From: JBBRTJ01 sp038244535
GTDB lineage: Bacteria > Actinomycetota > Acidimicrobiia > Acidimicrobiales > Ilumatobacteraceae
NCBI GenBank assembly: GCA_038244535.1
Contig: JBBRTJ010000002.1
Location: 1 to 64,000, forward strand
Direction: 5' to 3'
DNA: 64,000 nt
Part shown: positions 53,471 through 60,843 of the stretch, one piece after another
Layout: each line of letters starts with the position of its first letter
Numbering within the stretch: position 1 is the first letter of the stretch
Made by a program: the position numbers and the translations under genes
Notes under the pieces: model-generated
Told to the model about the DNA's origin: nothing
Seen by the model: the letters and a program-made list of their open reading frames with translations, nothing else
The model's database searches: none

Positions 53471-54715
53471 TCAGAGAGAGAAGAACTCGTCGGCGTGGTC
53501 GAGGCCGGTGATGAGGGCGTCGACGTCGTCAGTGTCGTTGTACACGTAGAAGCTGGCCCGGGCCGTGGCCCCGACGCCGAGCAACCGCATCAGCGGCTTG
53601 GCGCAGTGGTGGCCGGCGCGGACGCAGACGTTGTGCTGGTCGAGCACCTGGCTGATGTCGTGGGGATGCAGGTCGCGGAAGGCGAAGCTCAGCGCGCCGC
53701 CCCGGACCTCGACGTTGCGCGGCCCGTGGATCGTGATGTCGTCGCCGTACGTCTCGGTCAGGCGATCGATGGCGGTGCCGGTGACCGCCATCTCGTGGGC
53801 GCGAACGTTCACCATCCCGAGGGCGGTGAGGTAGTCGCACGCCGCTCCGAGCCCGATGGCTTCGGCAATGGGCGGCGTGCCGGCCTCGAACTTCACCGGC
53901 AGCACGTTGGGGGTGTAGCCGTCCAGGCGGACGTCGGCGATCATGTCGCCGCCGCCGAGGAACGGGGGCATCGCATCGAGCAGTTCCTCGCGCCCCCAGA
54001 GCACGCCGATGCCCGTCGGCCCACACATCTTGTGGGCGCTGAACGACAGCAGGTCGGCGCCCATGGCCCGCACATCGGTGGGCAGGTGGGGCACGTACTG
54101 GCAGGCGTCGACGATGGCGATTGCGCCGGCATCGTGGGCGGCATCGGTCAGCAGACGGACCGGGTTGATCGTGCCGAGCACGTTGGACATGGCCGTGAAG
54201 GCGAACGCCTTGGCGCCGTCGAGGAGCTGGGGCAGGTCGGTCAGGTCGAGGAGGCCGTCGGGGGTGAGCGGCACCCAGCGCAGCACGATGCCGCGCTCGG
54301 CGGCCAGCATGTGCCAGGGCACGATGTTGGCGTGGTGCTCCATGTGGGTGAGCACCACCACGTCGCCCTGGCCGAGGTTGGTGCGACCCCAGCTGTGAGC
54401 GACGAGGTTCAGTCCCTCGGTGGCGTTCTTGGTGAACACCACCTCGCGCTCGTTGTTGGCGTTGATGAACTTGCGAACTTTGAGACGAGCTGTCTCGTAG
54501 GCCTCGGTGGCCTCGCCGGCGATCGTGTAGACGCTGCGATGCACGTTGGCGTTGCACGTCTCGTAGTAGCTCTGCATCGCATCGAGGACAGCTCGGGGCT
54601 TCTGCGAGGTGGCGGCCGAGTCGAGGTAGACGATGCGCTCGCCGTTGATCTGGCGGTCGAGCAAGGGGAAGTCCTTGCGGACCTTGTGGGCGTCGAGGCC
54701 AGGGCTCATCGCCAC
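53471..54715 (-). CDS. sufS: Cysteine desulfurase SufS
   Basis: The 414-residue PLP enzyme removes sulfur from cysteine. PLP-binding: 'MEHHANIVPW' (~120), 'AIVDACQYVPHLPTDV' (Asp and Gln; the usual DGAQ is DACQ), and the Schiff-base Lys in 'SFSAHKMCGPTGIGVLWG' (~227). The persulfide Cys is in 'VRAGHHCAKPLMRLLG' (~368), with the short loop of group II desulfurases that need SufU. The ATG overlaps the sufC stop by 10 bases. Confidence 0.96.
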   Translation of the reverse strand: MAMSPGLDAHKVRKDFPLLDRQINGERIVYLDSAATSQKPRAVLDAMQSYYETCNANVHRSVYTIAGEATEAYETARLKVRKFINANNEREVVFTKNATEGLNLVAHSWGRTNLGQGDVVVLTHMEHHANIVPWHMLAAERGIVLRWVPLTPDGLLDLTDLPQLLDGAKAFAFTAMSNVLGTINPVRLLTDAAHDAGAIAIVDACQYVPHLPTDVRAMGADLLSFSAHKMCGPTGIGVLWGREELLDAMPPFLGGGDMIADVRLDGYTPNVLPVKFEAGTPPIAEAIGLGAACDYLTALGMVNVRAHEMAVTGTAIDRLTETYGDDITIHGPRNVEVRGGALSFAFRDLHPHDISQVLDQHNVCVRAGHHCAKPLMRLLGVGATARASFYVYNDTDDVDALITGLDHADEFFSL

Positions 54716-55449
54716 GCCTCGTAGCCGTCGCGCTCGAGGCGCTCACCAAGCTCGGGGCCACCGCTGTCGACGATGCGCCCGTCCATCAAGATGTGGATGC
54801 GATCGGGCGTCAGTTCGTCGAGCAGGCGCTGGTAGTGCGTGATCAGCACGATGCCGAGCTCGGGCCGGTCCGCCTTCACCTCGCGGATGCCCTTGGCCAC
54901 GATGCGCAGAGCGTCAATGTCGAGGCCGGAGTCGGTCTCGTCGAGGATGGCCAGCTCGGGTTCGAGGATGGCCATCTGGAGCACCTCGTTGCGCTTCTTC
55001 TCGCCGCCGCTGAAGCCTTCGTTGAGGTAGCGGTCGGCGAACGAGGCATCCATGCCGAGGCGCTCCATCCACTCCATGATCGACAGGCGCAGCTCGAGGA
55101 TGCTGAGGTCGATGCCCTTGCGGGCCGACAACGCCTGGCGGAGGAACTGGATGTTGGAGACCCCGGGGATCTCTTGGGGGTACTGGAAGGCCAGGAACAT
55201 GCCGGACTTGGCTCGCACTTCGGGCGCCCAGGTGGTCACGTCGTCGCCCTTGAACCAGATGTGGCCGGCGGTGACCTCGTACTCGGGGTTGCCGAGCAGG
55301 GTGTTGGCCAGGGTCGACTTGCCGGAGCCGTTGGGACCCATCAGGGCGTGCACCTCACCGGCCTTCACGACCAGATCGATGCCCTGCAGGATCTCGGGCC
55401 CCTCGACCGGCCGGGCGTGCAGCCCTTCGATGCGGAACAGCTCACTCAT
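54706..55449 (-). CDS. sufC: SUF system ATPase SufC, second copy
   Basis: The 247-residue ATPase has Walker A GPNGSGKST, 'AFQYPQEIPGVSNIQFLRQAL', signature 'FSGGEKKRNEVLQMAILEP', 'LAILDETDSGLDIDALRIVAKGI' and 'ITHYQRLLDELTPDRIHIL'. These are the canonical SufC features, closer to the standard sequence than the copy at 33.6 kb. ATG 55449 lacks a ribosome binding site and has TAGGCT ending seven bases upstream, i.e. leaderless; the operator begins at that box. It opens the sufC-sufS-sufU transcription unit. Confidence 0.95.
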   Translation of the reverse strand: MSELFRIEGLHARPVEGPEILQGIDLVVKAGEVHALMGPNGSGKSTLANTLLGNPEYEVTAGHIWFKGDDVTTWAPEVRAKSGMFLAFQYPQEIPGVSNIQFLRQALSARKGIDLSILELRLSIMEWMERLGMDASFADRYLNEGFSGGEKKRNEVLQMAILEPELAILDETDSGLDIDALRIVAKGIREVKADRPELGIVLITHYQRLLDELTPDRIHILMDGRIVDSGGPELGERLERDGYEAWR

Positions 55450-55461
55450 GGTCCACAGCCT

Positions 55462-55487
55462 ATTACCACTATGGCGATAGTGGAATT
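55462..55487. promoter_or_regulatory. SUF operator 2 upstream of sufC
   Basis: CCACTATGGCGATAGTGG (55466-55483) is a perfect 7-4-7 dyad and shares 21 of 26 positions with the site before sufD (32146-32171). It lies between the GNAT stop and sufC and touches the presumed -10 box TAGGCT (55462-55457, minus strand). Repression by an Fe-S-related regulator is inferred; the Rrf2 gene at 56795-57253 is the nearest candidate. Confidence 0.75.
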
Positions 55488-55505
55488 GTCCAAGACGGCT
55501 TCGTG

Positions 55506-56282
55506 CTAGGTCGCAGGACCTTCGAGCTGGAGGTAGCGCCCCAGCTCGACGAACCCCATGCGGACGTAGATGGGGTAGCCGGCCTCGGAGGCCTGCAGGA
55601 CTGCGGTTGAGCAGCCCCGCCGAGCACCCTCGGCGATCGCCGCCCACGTGAGGGCCTCGCCGTAGCCCCGTCCCCGGAGGTGCTCGGGGGTGGCGACGTT
55701 GTAGACGCCCACGGTGGTGCCGGTGATCGAGGTGGCCGAGCAGCTGACCGGATCACCATCGACGTAGCCGACGAGGACGCAGAGATCGTCGAGGTCCAGC
55801 AGGGCCGGCTTGATCAGCGCGTCGGCGACCTCGAGGGGCATGCCGAAGCCCGCGCTGAGCATCGCGGCGTGATCGGCGAGCCCCGCAGCAGTGGTCGCCA
55901 CCTCGATCCTCAGGCCATTCGGGGGCGAGGGGATGGCAGGGATGACGACGAGTCCCATCGACGGGGGGCCGCCGACCGATCGCAACCCGGCGACGAGGCC
56001 GGCCTCGACCAGCGCGGGTGACACGCCGTCACGCACCCGCAGCAACCAGGGGAGCGATCGGGCGCCGAAGAACCCCAGGGCCACCTCGATGAGGGCGGCA
56101 GGGTCGTCGGGCGGGCGATGGAGGAACGCGCCGTTGAAGTAGGCGAGCGGGAGCCCGGTGGCCACCAGGGTGAGCGCTCCATCGTCACTGATCTCGCCGC
56201 CGGCGGCGCCGCCAAGCGCCGCCCACGTCGCCGCCAGGTTGTCGTCACCCGCCCGTGCCAGTGCGTCCCGATCCATGTCCAT
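55506..56282 (-). CDS. GNAT-family acetyltransferase
   Basis: The 258-residue protein has a C-terminal GNAT domain: 'GTTVGVYNVATPEHLRGRGYGEALTWAAIAEGARRGCSTAVLQASEAGYPIYVRMGFVELGRYLQLEG', with the acetyl-CoA loop LRGRGYG (~205). The N-terminal 120 residues resemble the regulatory half seen in several actinobacterial GNATs of unknown substrate. ATG 56282 and ATG 56276 are both in frame. It ends 56 bases before the sufC start; the operator lies in this gap. Confidence 0.8.
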   Translation of the reverse strand: MDMDRDALARAGDDNLAATWAALGGAAGGEISDDGALTLVATGLPLAYFNGAFLHRPPDDPAALIEVALGFFGARSLPWLLRVRDGVSPALVEAGLVAGLRSVGGPPSMGLVVIPAIPSPPNGLRIEVATTAAGLADHAAMLSAGFGMPLEVADALIKPALLDLDDLCVLVGYVDGDPVSCSATSITGTTVGVYNVATPEHLRGRGYGEALTWAAIAEGARRGCSTAVLQASEAGYPIYVRMGFVELGRYLQLEGPAT

Positions 56283-56305
56283 CGGCCTATGGTCGCGCAG
56301 GAACC

Positions 56306-56689
56306 TCAGGTGTCGCGGAGGGACTCCTTCCACGTCCGGAAGCGGGTGTGCTCGCTGCCATCCGGCCCCAGGCCCTGCCCGGTGCCGTCGGGGATCAGGC
56401 GGAAGGCGGCGGTGAGAGCGAGATCGTCGGCGTCGAGGGCGAGGTAGCGGGCGTCGCCGTGGTTGGCCGGCCCGGCCCGCCACAGCAGCCACCGTCCGAT
56501 GCGGCGCTTGTAGGTGGCGGTGGGGCGCTCGGGCAGGTCGTCGCCGAGGCCGAGCAGCGAGGGCGGGGCCTCGATCCACGCCGTGGCCGGGATGTTGCGG
56601 TCGCGGATCGGCGTCGGTGGCAGGTCGACGGTGTGGACCGGGGTGTGATCGAGCGGACGCTGGTCGGCGGGCAGCGCCGGTCCGACCAT
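56306..56689 (-). CDS. Hypothetical protein of the Rrf2-GNAT interval
   Basis: The 127-residue protein, from ATG 56689, reads 'MVGPALPADQRPLDHTPVHT' at the start and 'HTRFRTWKESLRDT' at the end. The centre has 'ATYKRRIGRWLLWRAGPAN' and 'HGDARYLALDADDLALTAAF'. I do not recognise a family. An in-frame TTG at 56791 would add a low-complexity leader encoded by the GC-rich repeats at 56690-56780, which is unlikely. Codon use fits a real gene. It lies between the Rrf2 gene and the GNAT gene on the same strand. Confidence 0.55.
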   Translation of the reverse strand: MVGPALPADQRPLDHTPVHTVDLPPTPIRDRNIPATAWIEAPPSLLGLGDDLPERPTATYKRRIGRWLLWRAGPANHGDARYLALDADDLALTAAFRLIPDGTGQGLGPDGSEHTRFRTWKESLRDT

Positions 56690-56794
56690 CAGCGACCGAC
56701 GATCGACGAGCTGGCGGTGGAGCCGCTGGCGGTGCGGTAGCTGGCGGTCGAGCCGCTCGCGATCACGGTGCTGGCGACCATCAGGAGCCAAGCA

Positions 56795-57253
56795 TCAGTG
56801 GGGGAGCAGGGCCTCGGGGTCGGCCAGCAGGTCGGCCACGAACGGCGGCAGCTTCCCTGACGCGACGTCGGCGATCGTGACCTGTTCGAGCACCCGGCGC
56901 AGGCTCACCCGAACGGCCAGCCACACGTCGCGCAGCCCTTCAGCGGCGCCCGAGAACTCGAGCGTCTCGGGGCGGGCGCCCCGCACGTCGGCAAGCGGTC
57001 CCTCGACGGCCCTGATCACGTCGGCGAGGCGGATCTGGTCGGCCGGGCGGCCGAGCCAGTAGCCACCTTCGGCGCCTCGCTGGCTGGAGACCAGGCCGAA
57101 GCGGCGGAGCTCACCGAGGATGTTCTCGAGGAACTTCAGCGGGAGGCCCTGCGCCTCGGCCAGCACGTCGCCCTTGACCGGCCCATCGCCAGCGCGCACC
57201 GCCAGCTCGCACATCGCCCGCACTGCGTAGTCAGCCTTGGCCGTGATGCGCAT
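56795..57253 (-). CDS. Rrf2-family transcriptional regulator
   Basis: The 152-residue winged-helix protein opens 'MRITAKADYAVRAMCELAVRAG', followed by the recognition region 'GLPLKFLENILGELRRFGLVSSQRGAEGGYWLGRP', which is the Rrf2/IscR/NsrR signature. The C-terminal part lacks the three cysteines that hold the Fe-S cluster in IscR and NsrR ('VRGARPETLEFSGAAEGLRDVW' instead), and the single Cys is in helix 1. It follows the metallo-beta-lactamase gene by three bases. It is a plausible binder of the dyads before sufD and sufC2; that is inference from proximity and family. Confidence 0.9.
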   Translation of the reverse strand: MRITAKADYAVRAMCELAVRAGDGPVKGDVLAEAQGLPLKFLENILGELRRFGLVSSQRGAEGGYWLGRPADQIRLADVIRAVEGPLADVRGARPETLEFSGAAEGLRDVWLAVRVSLRRVLEQVTIADVASGKLPPFVADLLADPEALLPH

Positions 57254-57256
57254 CGG

Positions 57257-57868
57257 TCACCAGCCCCGATCGACCCACGCTTGGAGATGGGGACGCTCGG
57301 TGCCGATGGTGGTGTCGGTTCCGTGCCCCGGCAGCACCAAGGTGTCAGCGGGAAGGGTGAACAGTCGGCGGTCGACCGACGCGATCAACGTGGCGAAGTC
57401 GCCGCCATCGAAGGTGGCGTTGCCGACGCCGCCCGGGAACAGCGTGTCGCCGCTGAAGAGCACCGGTGAGCCCTCGACCTTGAAGCAGATCGAGCCCTCG
57501 GTGTGACCGGGGGTGAGGATCGAGTGCAGCCGCAGCTTGCCGACCTCGATGACCGACCCGTCGTCGATGAAGACGTCGTAGCCGACCTCCTTCAGCCGAG
57601 GCGCGTCGAGCGCAGTGACAGCCACCTCGTACCCCGCTTCGCGCATGGCGGGCACGGCTTGGATGTGGTCCCAGTGACCGTGGGTCTCGAGCACCCGGCG
57701 CACGCCGAGCGCCTGGCACAGCTCGAGCAGCTGCTCGTGCTCGTTGGCGGCGTCGAGGAGCACGGCCTCACCGGTCGTGATGCAGCGCACGACGAACACG
57801 TTGTTGTCGACCGGGCCGACGACGACCTTGTGGATCTCCATCTGCTCGTCGACGTAGTGCAGCGTCAT
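57257..57868 (-). CDS. Metallo-beta-lactamase fold hydrolase (glyoxalase II-like)
   Basis: The 203-residue protein has the metal motif 'LETHGHWDHIQAVPAM' (THxHxDH, ~62), 'LTPGHTEGSICF' (His, ~118), 'LFSGDTLFPGGVGN' (Asp, ~139) and 'LVLPGHGTDTTIGTE' (His, ~185). This is the pattern of hydroxyacylglutathione hydrolases and persulfide dioxygenases; in an actinobacterium mycothiol or a sulfane-sulfur compound is a more likely substrate than glutathione. It heads the unit that contains the Rrf2 regulator. Confidence 0.85.
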   Translation of the reverse strand: MTLHYVDEQMEIHKVVVGPVDNNVFVVRCITTGEAVLLDAANEHEQLLELCQALGVRRVLETHGHWDHIQAVPAMREAGYEVAVTALDAPRLKEVGYDVFIDDGSVIEVGKLRLHSILTPGHTEGSICFKVEGSPVLFSGDTLFPGGVGNATFDGGDFATLIASVDRRLFTLPADTLVLPGHGTDTTIGTERPHLQAWVDRGW

Positions 57869-57910
57869 AAGGGACCAAGTCTCGCACCTCGCCCCGCGCC
57901 CCGCCTCCCC

Positions 57911-58070
57911 GGGGATTCATGCGTTTTGACCGTGGGTTTCCCCGCCGGGCGGGGATTCATGCGTTTTGACCGTCGGGTTCCCCGCCGAGCGGGGATTCAT
58001 GCATTTTGACCGTGGGGTTCCCCGCCGGGCGGGGATTCATGCGTTTTGACCGTGGGGTTCCCCGCCGGGC
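57911..58070. repeat. Four tandem 40-bp repeats with a hairpin in each unit
   Basis: Units begin GGGGATTCAT at 57911, 57951, 57991 and 58031, and differ at only a few positions; a degenerate fifth unit starts at 58071. Each junction contains TCCCCGC-CGG-GCGGGGA, a 7-bp GC stem, and each unit holds the word CGTTTTGACCGT or a near copy. There are no spacers, so this is not CRISPR. It lies between the toxin gene end and the metallo-beta-lactamase start. Confidence 0.9.
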
Positions 58071-58100
58071 GGGGAGTGCGGCGTGCTTACCGTCGACTTG

Positions 58101-58125
58101 GACCGGACCGGACCGGACCGGACCG
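58101..58125. repeat. Five-copy GACCG microsatellite
   Basis: GACCG is repeated five times without interruption, just right of the 40-bp repeats. Slippage could change its length between strains. It is outside any gene I can support. Confidence 0.85.
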
Positions 58126-58184
58126 CCCCGGCCCGAACCGCTTCGGGCGCGGGTGCGGCTGTCACCCAGCCCGGCGCCGCCCGG

Positions 58185-58589
58185 TTACAACGAGACGACG
58201 TCGAAGCCGAGGGCGAGGGCGACGGGGATCTGCCGGGCGTCGAAGGTGAGGAACGTCGTGGGCTTCGGGAGGCGGTCGGCGGCGGCCAGGTGGAGCGCGT
58301 CGACAGTGCGAAGCGGGTGGCTGCGACCGAGCTCGCTGGCCCGGTCGAGGCAGCGCTGGTCGACGGGCACCACCGCGATGCGCTCCCAGTCGTCGCGCAG
58401 GGCGCGGCGGAGCTCGTCGTGGTCGCCGGGCAGGGGGCTGAGCCGCTCGACCAGCATCAGGGCCTCGGCGAGGGCCAGGGCCGACGCGCACCAGTCGTCG
58501 TCGGCTGCCATGGCCTCGAGCACGACGACGCGTTCGGGGCCTGTCAGGTACCGGGCCAGCAACGCCGTGGTGTCGAGCGCGATCGTCAC
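58185..58589 (-). CDS. vapC: PIN-domain toxin (VapC-like)
   Basis: The 134-residue ribonuclease-type PIN domain has the acidic residues in order: Asp in 'TIALDTTALLARY' (6), Glu in 'ALALAEALMLVERL' (~42), Asp in 'RTVDALHLAAADRL' (~97) and Asp in 'FLTFDARQIP' (~117). VapC toxins cleave tRNA or rRNA. GTG 58589 is two bases after the antitoxin stop, giving coupled expression. Confidence 0.9.
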   Translation of the reverse strand: MTIALDTTALLARYLTGPERVVVLEAMAADDDWCASALALAEALMLVERLSPLPGDHDELRRALRDDWERIAVVPVDQRCLDRASELGRSHPLRTVDALHLAAADRLPKPTTFLTFDARQIPVALALGFDVVSL

Positions 58590-58591
58590 CG

Positions 58592-58870
58592 TCAGCTCCC
58601 CCGGACTTCGTCGACGATCCGGTCGAGGCGGGACCCGGGCCAGGGATCGACCCGCAGCACCGGTGCCGGCCGGTCGGGCCGGCGGGGGAGGACGAGCCAG
58701 CCCCGGGCCGCAAGATCGGTGAGCGTGGGCTGGTCGTCGGTGGCTTCGAGGGGCCCGAGCTGGGCGACGGGCCGCCCGTCGACGGTGATGACGATGCGCT
58801 CGCCGGCCCCGGCCCGCCGAACGGCGGAAGCGGTCTGGTTGCGCAGCTCCCGGATGCCGACCTGTTCCAC
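58592..58870 (-). CDS. vapB: Phd/YefM-family antitoxin (VapB role)
   Basis: The 92-residue protein begins 'VGIRELRNQTASAVRRAGAGERIVITVDGRPVAQLGP', the standard Phd/YefM DNA-binding domain. A Pro/Arg-rich C-terminal tail follows ('VDPWPGSRLDRIVDEVRGS') that should wrap the PIN toxin. The GTG has TACGGT ending six bases upstream, a leaderless start. A dyad upstream at 58894-58907 is a probable autoregulatory operator. Confidence 0.9.
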   Translation of the reverse strand: MEQVGIRELRNQTASAVRRAGAGERIVITVDGRPVAQLGPLEATDDQPTLTDLAARGWLVLPRRPDRPAPVLRVDPWPGSRLDRIVDEVRGS

Positions 58871-58893
58871 GAACCCACCGTAGCACCGGTGTA

Positions 58894-58907
58894 CACATCA
58901 CGATGTG
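58894..58907. promoter_or_regulatory. Inverted repeat upstream of the toxin-antitoxin pair
   Basis: CACAT-CACG-ATGTG is a perfect 5-4-5 dyad starting 24 bases before the antitoxin GTG, near the expected -35 region. GTGTACAC, an 8-bp palindrome (58890-58897), overlaps its left side. Phd-type antitoxins usually bind such sites with their toxin to repress the operon. Confidence 0.6.
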
Positions 58908-58988
58908 CGAGGTTCGCCGCCCTCGGCTAGAACATCGGCCGTCCGCACCGCCGCACGGCGCGGCGCACCGCCCAGGAGGGCCGTCAGC

Positions 58989-60104
58989 ATGAACTTCGCT
59001 TTCAGCGAGGAGCAGGAAGAGCTCCGTCGCACCGTTCGTTCGTTCCTCGAGCAGAAATCGGCCGAGGCCGACGTCCGCACGCAGATGGAGACCACCGACG
59101 GCTTCGACCCCGCCGTGTGGAGCCAGATGGGCGAGCAGCTCGGCCTGCAGGGCCTGGCCATCCCCGAGGAGTTCGGCGGCTCGGGCTACACCAACGTCGA
59201 GCTGGGGATCGTGTTCGAGGAGATGGGCCGCGCCCTGCTGTGCGCGCCGTACTTCTCGACCGTCGCGCTCGCCTCCAGCCTGCTGCTGGCCGCCGGTGAC
59301 GACGCCGCCAAGCAGGCCTACCTGCCCGGCATCGCCTCAGGCGAGACGATCGCCACGGTCGCCTTCACCGAGGCCTCAGGCCGCTGGGACGAGGCTGGGA
59401 TCACCCTGCCCGCCACCAAGACCGGCGACGGTTGGACCCTTACGGGCGACAAGACCTTCGTGCTCGACGGCCACACCGCATCGCTGCTGCTCGTCGCCGC
59501 TCGCACGTCGGCCGGCGTGTCGATCTTTGCCGTCGATCCCACCGCGGCCGGCGTGACCCGCACCCCGCTGTCAACGATGGATCTCACTCGCAAGCAGGCC
59601 AAGGTCGAGTTCGAGTCGACCCCGGCCACGCTGGTCGGCACCGAGGGCGCCGGCTGGGTCGCCATCGAGCAGATGCTCCAGCTGGCCGCCGTCGCCCTGT
59701 CGGCCGAGTCGACCGGTGGCGCCCAGCGGTGCCTCGAGATGGCGGTCGAGTACGCCAAGGTGCGCGTGCAGTTCGGCCGCCCGATCGGCTCGTTCCAGGC
59801 CATCAAGCACAAGTGCGCCGACATGCTGCTCGAGGTCGAGTCGGCCAAGTCGGCCGCCTACTACGCCATGTGGTGCGCCGCCGAGATGAACGACGAGCTG
59901 CCGGCGGTGTCGTCGCTGGCCAAGGCCTACTGCACCGAGGCGTACTTCCACGCCGCCGCCGAGAACATCCAGATCCACGGTGGCATCGGCTTCACCTGGG
60001 AGCACCCGGCCCACCTGTACTTCAAGCGGGCCAAGTCGTCCGAGCTGCTGTTCGGCGATCCCTCCTACCACCGTGAGCTGCTGGCGCAGCGCATCGGCAT
60101 CTGA
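58989..60104 (+). CDS. Acyl-CoA dehydrogenase
   Basis: The 371-residue FAD enzyme has the ACAD layout: 'FSEEQEELRRTVRSFLEQ', 'GLAIPEEFGGSGYTNVELGIVFEEMG', the FAD/substrate loop 'TVAFTEASGRWDE' (~128), 'RVQFGRPIGSFQAIKHKCADMLLEVESAKSAAYYA' and 'IHGGIGFTWEHPAHLYFKRAKSSELLFG' (~335-362). The C-terminal part matches the smaller actinobacterial FadE group (371 residues), often one half of a heteromeric steroid or side-chain dehydrogenase. No partner gene is adjacent. ATG 58989 follows AGGAGG; an in-frame ATG at 58905 is not needed. Confidence 0.9.
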   Translation: MNFAFSEEQEELRRTVRSFLEQKSAEADVRTQMETTDGFDPAVWSQMGEQLGLQGLAIPEEFGGSGYTNVELGIVFEEMGRALLCAPYFSTVALASSLLLAAGDDAAKQAYLPGIASGETIATVAFTEASGRWDEAGITLPATKTGDGWTLTGDKTFVLDGHTASLLLVAARTSAGVSIFAVDPTAAGVTRTPLSTMDLTRKQAKVEFESTPATLVGTEGAGWVAIEQMLQLAAVALSAESTGGAQRCLEMAVEYAKVRVQFGRPIGSFQAIKHKCADMLLEVESAKSAAYYAMWCAAEMNDELPAVSSLAKAYCTEAYFHAAAENIQIHGGIGFTWEHPAHLYFKRAKSSELLFGDPSYHRELLAQRIGI

Positions 60105-60123
60105 CCCGAACGCGACCTCGTAC

Positions 60124-60150
60124 CGGGCCGGCCCCTCAGGGGCCGGCCCG
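60124..60150. terminator. GC hairpin after the acyl-CoA dehydrogenase gene
   Basis: CGGGCCGGCCCC (60124-60135) pairs perfectly with GGGGCCGGCCCG (60139-60150) across three bases, 20 bases after the stop. It is a strong candidate for an actinobacterial terminator without a T-tract. Confidence 0.75.
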
Positions 60151-60327
60151 TGTCGCGTCCGGGGTGGGGGCCCGCGAAGCGCGGCGAACGCGGGACGGGC
60201 CCCGGCCTGTGTCGCGTCCGGGGTGGGGGCCTGCGAAGCGCGGCGAACGCGGGACGGGCCCCGGCCCGTGTCGTGTCCGGGGTGGGGGCTCGCGAAGCGC
60301 GGCGAACGCGGGCCGAGCCCCGCCCCG
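60151..60327. repeat. Three tandem 59-bp repeats
   Basis: Units begin at 60151, 60210 and 60269 with TGTCG, are nearly identical in the first two copies and diverge in the third. Each contains CCCGCG (or one-base variants) and CGCGGG flanking AAGCGCGGCGAA, a hairpin of six base pairs. Reading frames across it give repeated KRGERG-type peptides but no start or known domain. It directly follows the terminator hairpin. Confidence 0.9.
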
Positions 60328-60344
60328 TACTGTCAAGCCCTGTG

Positions 60345-60806
60345 ATGGGAGTCGTGCTGATCGTGGTGGCCGGGTTGGCCGTGTTCGCCATCGCGGCGGC
60401 GGTGATCGGCCGGGAGGCGCATCGCCTGGACGCGGTGGCGCCCCGGGCCGTGTACGACCAGGACGAGGCGGTGACCTTCGTGGCCGACCACCTCCCCGAG
60501 GTGGCCCAGGCCCGCCTCACCTCAGCCGAGGTCGCCCAGCTCCTGCGCTGGCACCTGCGCTACCTCTGGCAGAAGGGCCTGCTCCCGGCCGTAGCGGAGG
60601 ACCAGGTCCAAGACATCGCCACCCCGGTGGTGGTGGCCGAGACCACCGTCGTCGGGTACCTCTTGGGCGAGGCCGACGGACTGGGGATGGACGTGCTCGA
60701 CGAGGACGTCGCCCTCGTCGTCGACGCCCATCTGGCCTACTTCGACGTGATCGGCGCCGTCGGCCCGGAGGCCGACGATCCCGACGTTCCCGACGTCGGC
60801 CTCTAG
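60345..60806 (+). CDS. Single-pass membrane protein of unknown function
   Basis: The 153-residue protein has one N-terminal membrane segment ('VVLIVVAGLAVFAIAAAVIG'), then a soluble domain with 'AVYDQDEAVTFVADHLPEVAQARLTSAEVAQLLRWHLRYLWQKGL' and a strongly acidic tail (D/E-rich after residue 105). Similar small membrane proteins occur in Acidimicrobiia-like genomes without known role. ATG 60345 is preferred to GTG 60342. The stop TAG is repeated twice in frame within nine-base repeats (60804-60827). Confidence 0.7.
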   Translation: MGVVLIVVAGLAVFAIAAAVIGREAHRLDAVAPRAVYDQDEAVTFVADHLPEVAQARLTSAEVAQLLRWHLRYLWQKGLLPAVAEDQVQDIATPVVVAETTVVGYLLGEADGLGMDVLDEDVALVVDAHLAYFDVIGAVGPEADDPDVPDVGL

Positions 60807-60843
60807 CCCCTCTAGCCCCTCTAGCCCTTCGTCGCCGATCGAG

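Noticed and set aside
57911..58070. CRISPR array
   Set aside because: The 40-bp units are contiguous with no unique spacers, and no cas genes are present.
57503..58722. Proteins with repeated GFPAGRGFMRFDR-type peptides
   Set aside because: They arise from the 40-bp repeats, whose period is not a multiple of three, so the frame rotates from unit to unit; none has a supported start or domain.
60150..60344. N-terminal extension with repeated AKRGERG peptides on the small membrane protein
   Set aside because: It is the 59-bp repeat read as protein; the membrane-protein sequence begins naturally at ATG 60345.
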